From: Amborella trichopoda
Taxonomy: Eukaryota; Streptophyta; Magnoliopsida; Amborellales; Amborellaceae
Length of the DNA stretch: 64,000 nucleotides
Assembly (NCBI RefSeq): GCF_000471905.2
Contig: NW_006499535.1
Span: 484,758-548,757, forward strand
Direction: 5' to 3'
Both the position numbers and the translations under genes were made by a program. How positions within the stretch are numbered: the first letter of the stretch is position 1; each line of letters begins with the position of its first letter. Shown here piece after piece: positions 48,019-57,183 of this stretch. The notes under the pieces are model-generated. The model had not been told where the DNA came from. It was given only the letters and a program-made list of their open reading frames with translations, and did not search any database.

Positions 48019-49310
48019 AACTTATCAGCGGGCAATGACTAGCATCTTTCACGACTTGATGCACACCTTCATGGAAGACTATGTCGATGATATTCTGGTC
48101 AAGTCGAAGGCTAGGTCAGATCATCTCACCAACCTGAGAACCATTTTCAAAAGACTCCGGAAACATCAGCTTAAACTCAATCCACATAAATGTTCCTTTG
48201 GGGTTGAATCCGACAAATTACTACTAAGCTTTATAGTAAGTCAAAGGGGCATTGAGGTGAACCCGTCCAAAATATGAGCCATCATTGAAATGGCCCCTCC
48301 CTGGAACATTAGAGAAATCTGTGAGCTTCAAGTTCACATACAAGCCATAAGGTGTTTTATTTCGCAACTGGTGGACAAGTGCGTGTCATTCAATAGGCTC
48401 CTTAAGAAGGACGCCCATTCATATGGGATAATGAATGTCAAGAAGCGTTTGCCCAAATCAAGGAGTACCTCACCAAACCTCTCATCCTTAGTCCTCTTAG
48501 TCCAAACAAACCCTTATTCCTATACATGTCAGTGAAAGATAAGACTATTAGGGCAATGTTAGGACAATACGATGACCAGGGAAAAAAACAAATGATATAC
48601 TATATCAGCAAAACCATGGTCGACTAAGAGACGAGATACATGGATGTGGAGAAGCACTGCCTATCACTTGCGTGGGCCATGTAAAAGTTAGAACACTATC
48701 TCTTATCTCATACAGTCAAGCTCATCTAAAAAATTGACCCACTCAAGTATCTATTGGAAAGACCAGTCCTTAACGGACATTTGGCAAAGTGGAGAATGCA
48801 ATTGAGCGAATTCGAGATCCACTATGTCACTCAAATGTCAGTCAAAGGACAAGCCATTGATAACCACTTAACTGAACATGCACTGCCAAATAACACTCCC
48901 TGATGAGAACCTCTTCACAATTGAGGACTCAATTTGGGAGCTCTACTTTGACGATGCAAGGAACGAATATGGGTCAGGAATAGGAGTTATATTATGCTCA
49001 CTCGAGAAGATTTTAATGCCACCAGCCATCAGATTGAATTTCCCACATACTAATAACATTGTTGAATATGAAGCATTGATAGTCGGGCTCGAGAACGCTA
49101 TGGGAATGAAAATCTAGCAAATACGAGTGATTGGTGACTCCTCACTCTTCATAAATCAAGTTCAAGGGATTTGGAAGGTGAAAGAAGTAAAGCTCAAACC
49201 CTATCAAGAAAAGGTGGAAAATATGGTCCTATATTTCAAGAAAATCACCTTTCAGCATGTAACTAGAGAAAATAATCGGTTCGCCGACCCTTGCGACCCT
49301 TACTTCAATG
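48019..49310 (+). pseudogene. pol: Element C pol: RT C-terminal half and double RNase H (broken)
   Basis: It begins abruptly at the element B boundary with TYQRAMTSIFHDLMHTF, mid-palm of RT. The catalytic YVDD is at 48080-48091 (EDYVDDILVKSKARSDHLTN), followed by LNPHKCSFGVESDKL, IVSQRGIEVNPSKI and the connection QAIRCFISQLVDKCVSFNRL. The first RNase H (48530-48890) includes IYYISKTMVD and LAKWRMQLSEFEIHYVTQMS. The second RNase H (48936-49310) has SIWELYFDDARNEYGSGIGV, NNIVEYEALIVGLENAMGM and VIGDSSLFINQVQG; its Asp, Glu and Asp are in place. Stops occur after SKI (48276), KAM and others. The N-terminal fingers are missing. Confidence 0.87.
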
Positions 49311-50462
49311 GTTGATATTCCTTCAAAAATCACCATGCTGCCATTTTACATCAGGAATAAACATGATCCTTCCCCACCAAGGATTGAAAAAGAAATAGAG
49401 CAAGAAAATGAGAATGATGGGGAAGTGTCTCTCGTGGCTTCAGATGCGATAGTCAAGGCAAAACCATGGTTCCACAATGTTCTGTCCCTATTGAAAAATG
49501 GGTTATACCCCTAAAGAGCCACTAAAAAAGATAAAAAAGCCCTTCGACATATTTCTATGGGATTCTTAGTAAGAGGTGATCTCCTGTTTAAGAAATCCTT
49601 CGATGGCATCATTCTAAGGTGTCTCAATCAGCCAGAAATCGACCAAGTACTGACAGAGTTATACAATGAAGGAGGTCATTCTGGGGCAGCCACCTTAGCT
49701 CAAAAAATCAGGCACCAAGGCTATTACTGAACCACCATGGTCTAAGATTGTTGGAAGTTTGTTAAGAGGTGTCCCAACTGTCAATTTTATTGAGACCTCA
49801 TCCATGCACCGTTCGTACCACTCAACTCACCGCTCATATGGCCCTTTGCCATGTTGGGTCTTGATATCATCGGAATGATCTCACCAAAAGCCTCAAACAG
49901 CAACCGTTTTATAATAACGGCTATAGAGTACTTCACAAAATGGGTAGAGGCTGCATCATTTGTCAAAATTGGGGGGTAACATGTTGCACGTTTCATAAAG
50001 AACAACATTGTATTCTAATTCGATGTTTCTGAGTCAATCATTACTGACAATGAATACAACTTTAAAAATGAAAAGGTCACCAAAATATGCAAAAAAATTG
50101 GGATAACATAGAAATTCTTCGCACCCTATTACCCGCAAGGAAACGAACAAGCAGAGGCCACAAATAAAGGACTTCTCAAGATTATAGACGGAATAATAGA
50201 AGGTGGCAGAGATTGGCACGAAAAGCTAAATGATGCACTATGGGCCTCCTGAACCTTCAAGAAGACTCTTATTGGCATGACCCCATACTCATTGGTGTAT
50301 GGTATGGAAGTAGTACTACCCATTAAAGTTGAGATACCATCTCTCCGAGTGCTTATTCACAAAAATTCAAATGAAGAACAAAAGATCGAAGCACGAATCG
50401 CTGCCCTCGTTACTCCAGATGAAAGACGACTACGAGGAAATCCTTTCATCATTTTAGGGTAA
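49311..50462 (+). pseudogene. Element C integrase (broken)
   Basis: After a tether region (49311-49530), the HHCC zinc domain runs 49640-49790: EGGHSGAATLAQKIRHQGYY, with Cys pair CPNC. The core has Asp in MLGLDIIGMISPK, Asp in ITDNEYNFKNEK (50041), and Glu in GNEQAEATNKGLLKIIDGII (50141). All three catalytic residues are present although stops interrupt at about 49728, 49743, 49790 and 50250. The C-terminal side keeps TPYSLVYGMEVVLPIKVEIP (50280-50340) and ends near 50462. Confidence 0.86.
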
Positions 50463-51373
50463 AACATAATAAAGAAAATGACCACCAAAGGGGCCACATG
50501 TGGCAAAACTGTAAGGTCCGTCCCTTTTGAAAATGCTTTTTCAATTTGATTGTTAAAACCATCGATTTCCAAAACCCTTTTAGAAAGGACTCCCTCCATC
50601 ACTACAAGAGCTTAAACTGTTAGTCGATCTGGCCTCGTTCTTGAAGCCAACTTCCTACGCCTATTATGAAGGCTCGAAACTAGCCAGGCACTCCATGGTT
50701 GTATGAGTATAACTACCAAATACCACATATCGGAGATGGGTGCACCTTGCCAATGACGATAATGGCTAGTATGGGAGCGTTTTTCTCTTGACTGGATCCC
50801 TTTAAGAAAAATGAGGCAAGCTCATCCCCCGTGTGTGTATGACAGTATGATAACCGAAAATTCGAAACCAAAAACCTACAACTAAGGGACTGAATGTGTA
50901 GGAATTTAGTTTGAAAATTGTGTGCAAAGAAAGTGTTTCACTATGGTTCGGTGAATAAAATCGCACACTTACTGATGAGCAGGAACCCCCCAACATGGGC
51001 AAGTTGAACAAAGATCCCCCAATAGGGGCAATAAAAATAAAAAAAAGTTTTCAAACTCCCCATAACAAGCGCAAGTTAAAAAAGACCTCCCAACAAGAGC
51101 AGCAACAAGGAGTAAATAAAAAAAAATATTTCACAATCCCATAAGAACAATCAGAAAAGAAAATAAAATTTTGGGTATCTCAAATCTCTAACTTTATTCA
51201 TCCATTGAAAATGGGCTTATTACATGCATTTACGCAATTAAACTCGGTCCTATGACCGAAATTCCTACTATCCCAACGGACTTCAATAAAAAAAAATATA
51301 CTAAAAATGGGAATGATCAAAAAATCTACTTATTCATTCCAAGAAAAAAATAAAGAAGAGAAAAACACTTTGG
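50463..51373 (+). other. Non-coding spacer after element C integrase
   Basis: AT-rich, with A-runs. CCCCCAACATGGGCAAGTT and related CCCCCAATAGGGGCAA words at 50985-51110 form a short degenerate repeat. No coding signal. Confidence 0.5.
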
Positions 51374-53454
51374 TTATTCAGTCTTCGGTTTCAGACCAAC
51401 ATCCTTCTCCTTATGTTCCGCCACGAAGGCCACCCATAGAGCCAATTCAACTTCAGCATCTTTCATACTGATGCTAGAAACATCCTCATTCGCTTTAAGC
51501 CTCTTGTATGAAGAAGAGGCAACGTCTTCTCGAGAAGACACGAGATCCCGGGCAAGGGCTGAAGATTCATCACGAAGTCTCGAAACCTTAGGACATAGTG
51601 AAAGAGGGTAGGCACGTTCCCACCAAGAATCATAGTTGGAAGTGGTTGTGGGCTTGTCTTGCTTGACAAACCCCTCACTAGAAGAAGACTTCTTCCCCTT
51701 CCATGACAAACTCGCCTTGACCAGAAGGGTGGAAGAATGTCGTCGAAGAGGAAAAATAGGATGGCGAACGATCGCTTCCCCAGTAGAAGTATAATGCCGA
51801 ATATGGTGAGACTGGCGAAGTACCCTCTAAGGGAAATGCCCTTATGTGAAGTATTGCCCTGCCAAAATAAGACATGAACACCCCATAACAAGCAGAAACA
51901 GGGGCACATTCTCAAGACCCCTGATCACCCAATCAAAGGATGACAACTCATCTAGAACCCGACGATAATAATTGACGTCTCAAGGTCGAGTGGAGTTATT
52001 GACATATGTTAGTCCCAAAGCAGCAGATATAGCCGTCGTTGATCGAGGAGGACGAAAAAAAAATGATATGTTCATAGGCCCAAATCTACAGAAAAAATGA
52101 GCCGAAAACATGAGCAAAAAACATGAGCAGAAAACAGGTCACAAAACAGCACCTCAGAACCCCGGAGCCATCCTGGGTGAATTGACAGGAGCGACACTAC
52201 TGGTGTCGCTCAACTTGTGTGGGCAACACTAGTAATGTCGTCCCGGCGAAACCACCAGTGTCGCCTAACTCAGACCCTCCCGATTCAGTCTGGGCCCTTT
52301 TCAGTAAATTCTTGTAGCAAAAATATGAGATCCAAGGACCAAAACCAAAAGAAAAATTGAGTTGCAGGGGCTAAAATAAAATAACATTCATTTTGAAAAT
52401 ATACGTGCAAAATCAGGATACTGCCCTCAATGAATCGGTCACCTCCGGTGACCCGGTCATGAAGACCCCGATAAATGGTCACCAACACAGATGGAACAAT
52501 GGTTTAACCCGCTCTCTCCCAAGAAGCATGGGCTAAAGGAACAAGAGAACTATGAACTATCTTACGACCGCTCGGAAAAATAACAAAGCCTAACAGCACA
52601 AAAAGGAAAATACAGACCTGTTTGATGGCCCGAGACCCGATTCCGGACCAGCAACTCCATATCAACTCACTGATTGTGTGAAGAGTAGGCAGCCCCCAAC
52701 AGCCATGCACCCATGATGGAATGATCACCGGTGGCAGTAGAAGGTTGGTACGCAATCCCGGCCAAACTCAAGCCAGAAATCCTAGCAATTTCCTCCAAAG
52801 TTGGCATTGTCTTGCCTATAGGAAGGAAGAAGGTGTTTGTCTGATAGTTGAACATCTCAGCAAGAGTCTCAAGGAGCGGGAAGTTCACATGACAAGGGGC
52901 CATGTTCAAGGTGCCCATCATCGAAACTGAAGCCAAAAGGGCCATGAGCTCGGGCCATTGTCGAGCGGAAAAAAACTAATCTTTGAACCAGGGCTCGATA
53001 CAGGGACACCATTGACACGCCCAGGAACTTCACCCAATCGAACACCCTGCGAGATATGGGTGGGCATACCTTTAGGAAAGTGCCTAACCCTAGGAAAGAG
53101 AGGGGAAGCCTCCTCCTCTCTTCCATTATCAGCCAGCTCAGAAACCTTCCCTTTGCCCTTGAAAATCGCATTTTTTCTTAGGAACCATGAAAGCCTAAGG
53201 GTGAGTGCAAGAAAAACCAGTGAGATCAGAGGGAAGATGATGACGAAGGAAGAAGATGAAGATTGGAAGAAGAAAAGATTTAAAGATGAGAAAAGAATGG
53301 TAAGGAGGGGGATTTTATGACAAAAAAAAAAAAAACATCCGACCCAAAACTCATCCTGTAGGTTTCTAGTTCGACCAACAGAAGGTTTAGGTAAACCCAA
53401 GACCTTCCAAAACAAAAAATTCAAGTTTGGAGGTTGGGGGTCTGGGTTACACAC
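51374..53454 (-). pseudogene. Antisense ORF of element C with plant mobile domain and coiled coil
   Basis: Read from 53454 on the minus strand. An N-terminal charged part is followed by VFDWVKFLGVSMVSLYRALV (53171-52990), then after a frame change the frame 52945-52667 with GTLNMAPCHVNFPLLETLAE, FFLPIGKTMPTLEEIARISG and LSLAGIAYQP. The P-T-L-E-E-I-A-x-I-S-G-L block is typical of the plant mobile domain found in plant transposon and MAIN-like proteins. The distal part, 51709-51374, is helical and charged (SRLRDESSALARDLVSSRED). Antisense ORFs with this domain are known in Tat elements; their role is not settled. Several frameshifts and stops. Confidence 0.65.
52190..52275 (+). repeat. GTGTCGCCC inverted-repeat cluster 1 (element C)
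   Basis: Three copies: AGCGACACTACTGGTGTCGC, then GGGCAACACTAG...GTCGTCC, then GGCGAAACCACCAGTGTCGC. Imperfect palindromes of about 20-23 bases inside the antisense ORF region. Confidence 0.75.
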
Positions 53455-53479
53455 CTGCTGTCACACAACTCCGTACCCA

Positions 53480-54030
53480 GGCTAGGCGACACCACCAGTG
53501 TCGCCCATAAATATTTTGGAAAAAAATGCCCTCTCTCATCCTAGAATTTTCCAAAAAAGAAAGAAAAATTACATGGGCAACACTCCTAGTGTCGCCCAGC
53601 ATGTGGGGACGACACCACGCTTGTGGCCAGATTCTTTTTGGCAAAACCTCTTTTTTTTCAACTCCCAGAAAACACTTAATAAAAAATAAAAACAATAAAA
53701 AAAATGAAATGGCCGACATGCCTAGTGTCACTCAGTCTGTGAGGGCGACACTACTCATGTCACCCAAATCTTTTTTGCAAAAACCCTTGTTTTTTCAATT
53801 CCCCCATTTCTTGACTTAGGAAAAAAATAATAATAATTTTAATGGGTGACACGCCTAGTGTCGCCTAGACTGTGAGGGTGACACTACTCGTGTCGCCCAA
53901 AATTTTCATGCCCCAACTTAATTCAAGCATTTTCAAATACATTTTTTTTTATGGGCGACACTAGTCGTGTCGCCCAGACATGGGCGACGCCGCCATTGCT
54001 GCCCGGGCAACACCACTAGTGTCACCCAAA
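53480..54030 (+). repeat. GTGTCGCCC inverted-repeat cluster 2 (element C)
   Basis: About ten copies near 53485, 53576, 53609, 53721, 53744, 53845, 53876, 53953, 53980 and 54006. The best, 53953-53975, has 9-base arms GGGCGACAC and GTGTCGCCC around TAGTC. They alternate with AT-rich text at uneven spacing, so this is not a simple tandem array. Confidence 0.82.
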
Positions 54031-54189
54031 AACTTTTGTCAAAAAAAATACCTCGCTCATTTCGAGGTCTTCTACGGATCGAGTTTGGTTTCATCATGTG
54101 TTTTTATGACTCTTTTCAAACATTTTAAGTAAGTTTCAAAATTTTCAAATGCTCCTCAATGGCACAAGCCTAAACTGCCAACCAATTTT

Positions 54190-54800
54190 CCAAAATTTTA
54201 AAAATAATAATAAAAAATAATAATATGGTCCTCGGTGGCACGAGGCTAAACTGCCAACCAAAGTCCAATTCAGAAAACGTCAAACTCGTGCTACAAAAAA
54301 GAGTTGAGAAGGGGAAAACGTCAAACTCGTGTGACATAAAAGAGCCAAGACAGGTACCGTCTAGCCCCATATGACATGAAAGGTCGGGTGTATCTAGTTC
54401 AACATCAAACTTGTGCGACATAAAAGAGCCGAGACAGGTACCATCTAGCCCCATATGACGTGAAAGGTTAGGTGTATCCAGTTCAACATCAAACTCGTGA
54501 GACGTAAAAGAGCCGAGGCAGGTACCATCTAGCCCCGTATGATGTGAAAGGTCGGGTGTATTCTGTCTATCCCCATATGACGATAAAGGTCGGGTGTATC
54601 CAATTCAATGTCAAACTCGTACGATGTAAAAGATCTGAGACAAGTAACGTCTAACCCTATATGACGTAAAAGGTCGGGTGTATTACGTCTATCCCCGTAT
54701 GATGTAAAAGGTCGGGTGTATTCCATCTAGCCTTGTATGATGTAAAAGCATCGGGTATATTCTCTCTAGCCCCGTATGACGTAAAAGCATTGTATGGTCC
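54190..54800 (+). repeat. 84-bp tandem repeat with 38-39 bp subunits (element C)
   Basis: TCAAACTCGTG or its variant at 54321, 54405 and 54489 gives an exact 84-base period; the next is at 54611 after an extra 38-base unit. From about 54540 the array reduces to 38-39 base units (AAAGGTCGGGTGTATT and CCCCGTATGA). Non-coding. Confidence 0.9.
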
Positions 54801-55422
54801 ATTGTTGCATTACGCTAAACTGTTTAAAGGGCGATATGGTTGCAGGAGTTAAAACTGTTAACCAACTTTGTTTTTCGAAATATCTTCCTCTTTTCAAAAT
54901 TTTCACTATATGTCTTGTGTTTTCAAAAACTTTAATTTCTTTGTTAAAATCGAAACCTGTCCTTGCTCCAGGTTTTATTTCAAACATCCCTCTATCTTCA
55001 AAATTTCTAAAAATACTTTTAAAATGAAGGAGCTTGGACACCCGTATATGATGATTACCGTGTTGCCGCGATTACCGCGTTGCTGCCTCCTTTCTCTCTT
55101 TGGAATCGGCCAAACAAGTCTCTTCCCATAGAAAGCCTTTTCCTATAGAACGCCTTAGGAAAACCTAAGGAAATCAAAGAAGATGTCAGGGTTAAAACAT
55201 TTCAAAATGTGAAACCCTGAAGTCAAGTGTCATGGCCAAAAAATCCAACTCGAGTTCCAAGCTTGTGTAACTCACCAACATCTCATGTTGAAAACCCTAG
55301 GAGGAAAAATGCCCCAGGTGGATGAGCTCGGTGAGCGCAATGACTTAGAGGGATTAGTTGGTGTGCCCTCTGACTACGTGACCTCGAGAAGAAATTTAAA
55401 ATATGTACATTTCTTTGAAGTT
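54801..55422 (+). other. Element C 3' non-coding region
   Basis: AT-rich to mixed sequence with no conserved frame, between the 84-bp repeats and the PPT region. Confidence 0.5.
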
Positions 55423-55510
55423 CACCTACCCCTCGAAGGACAGGGAGCGCCAAAGAGTTTACTTCTGTGCCACTCACCTGTCCCTCAAAGGACAAGGAGT
55501 GCCAAAGAGG
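55423..55510 (+). repeat. Direct duplication upstream of element C PPT
   Basis: CACCTACCCCTCGAAGGACA...GCCAAAGAG at 55423-55457 recurs as CACCTGTCCCTCAAAGGACA...GCCAAAGAGG at 55475-55510, 52 bases later. The second copy runs into the PPT. Confidence 0.85.
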
Positions 55511-55516
55511 GGCAAC
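55504..55516 (+). other. Polypurine tract of element C
   Basis: AAAGAGGGGCAAC precedes the LTR start TGTAGACACC. AGAGGGGCAACTGTAGACAC is a familiar junction in plant Tat-lineage elements. Confidence 0.82.
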
Positions 55517-56599
55517 TGTAGACACCTAATTTTTAATCTAGCAAATTATGTGGTTTCCTAAACCCTTAGGGCCACATTATTCTTGTAAATCCAAAATCCA
55601 TAATCCACATAGCCTACCCTGTGACCCAGACCAATCTACCTACCCAGAACCCTGCAGATACCCTGTTTTGACCCAGAATCCTACATACGCCCCGTTTTAC
55701 CAAAAAAATCATTAAAATAGTAAAAAAATCATTTTTGATCCAAAGTTTCTCTGAGAGCTTCACAAGAGGCTAAGGAACACACCTGAAGTGAAAAAATTCA
55801 ATTTGGACAACTTTTGGTTTGAGCGACACTAGGAGTGTCGCCCAGCCCCTCTTTTCCCAAATTGGAATTTTCCTTTTGGGAGTGGATTTTGTACCTTTTT
55901 GTGCAATTTTTTCCATATTTGTTTGGGTGACACTACGTGTGTCGCCCAGATCTAGACCCCCAAAAGTGGCATTTTTGGCTGGAAGATCTGTTGGTTATGG
56001 AAAGATGCCCTTCCCAACAGATTCTTGGCCTTTATAAATCCTTTTTCGTGGTCATTCAAAGGGACTACAGACTAAAGACAGAACAAAGAGATTTCCTCAG
56101 AGAGAAAAACTCTAACTTTGAACCCTAAGCCTGAAAACCCTAAACCTTAGATCTCTAGGGCACAATAACCCTAGTTCTAACACCATCTCCAAGGCACAAC
56201 AACCCTTTTACACTAGATATTTTCTAATCAACATTTGAATTAGAGAGGCAAAGAGGACGCCGGTTCTGATACGGTCGAGCCCTCGAAGGCTCAGGAGTCT
56301 CGGGCCATCCGGCTCGATTTGGTATAGTTTTCTTCCACCTTCTTTCTTTTGTCTCTTACTGTTTTGATCTTATTTGGATTATTTGATCAGTTCATTGCTT
56401 TAAAATCGTGTTCTAATATTTTGGATCAGGCTGGCTCTACCACAGATCCGAGAGTAAATTTGCTCCTTTTCGGGCAGATCTGGCCTCAGATCTAAATTTG
56501 ATTTGTCCCACTTTCTCTACTACATCATTTTCATCAGTTTAAGGTGTCAATATCAAAGAGATCTTCATAAGAAGATCTGACAAATTTTCATCGTAAACA
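55517..56599 (+). repeat. 3' LTR of element C (complete, 1.08 kb)
   Basis: It starts TGTAGACACC and ends GTAAACA at 56599; the last 190 bases match the 5' LTR remnant. Two GTGTCGCCC inverted repeats lie inside it (55822 and 55926). TATA-like TATAAAT is at 56033-56039. The flank after the end is ATAAG. Confidence 0.86.
56033..56039 (+). promoter_or_regulatory. Putative TATA box in element C LTR
   Basis: TATAAAT in GGCCTTTATAAATCC, about 520 bases into the LTR. Confidence 0.5.
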
Positions 56600-57183
56600 A
56601 TAAGGATGCTTTTAGATTCCCTACCACATTTACTCATTGATTTCCTATCAGTAGGCCACTCATCAGAGCGTATCATTGACCTCAATCATGCCTTGTTGCC
56701 CAACATTGATTGTATAGTAAGGAACATCAAAGAAAACCTAGTAATGGACTCCCTGACAATCACTCGCCTAGAATGTTCCCTGATTAAAGTGCGGACGTAC
56801 GTGTGGTTCTATATGAATATTGTAATGATCTTTCTCTTTAAAATATATTTTTTAACCTTTTTTAGCTTCCCAATGTCTTTAAGCATCAAAATTAATACAA
56901 CGGGGTTGTTGAGGGTAGCGGCTAGAGGATGCATCATCTCTTCTATCATAATATCTTGAATTTTCATTTGTCTATAGTTCATCTCTTTGAGGCTTGTAAT
57001 CCTATCATGTTCCATTTGCACCTCAACCTCTGCTTCTTAGCCCTCAACCTCATCTATGGGACTTACCCAAAAAAAAAAAACGATCATCTATGGAACTTTC
57101 GTATCCCCTCCCTACTTCCTCGGCATTCCTTTGCCTCTGCATCTTTTTTCCTTTTACATCCACAAGTAATTTTCATATTTGTT
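56600..57183. other. Unassigned DNA between elements C and G
   Basis: 584 bases that match no element in the window. The minus strand holds a frame of 70 codons (57021-56809) with MEHDRITSLKEMNYRQMKIQ and IEEMMHPLAATLN, helical in character. The plus strand holds LIDFLSVGHSSERIIDLNHA in the first 200 bases. I recognise neither. It could be a host-gene remnant or an unknown repeat. A poly-A run is at 57070-57080. Confidence 0.4.

Larger units (their letters stand above)
31091..56599 (+). mobile_element. Element C: second Tat-like family, interrupted by element B
   Basis: Two parts in the same orientation: 31091-32680 (LTR end, PBS, leader) and 48019-56599 (RT, RNase H, integrase, antisense ORF, repeats, PPT, 3' LTR). 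They are linked because 31091-31280 matches the last 190 bases of the 3' LTR (56412-56599), including CTGGCTCTGCCACAGATCC. Both parts also carry the GTGTCGCCC inverted repeats. Gag, protease and the first half of RT are missing, lost with part of element B. Confidence 0.8.
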
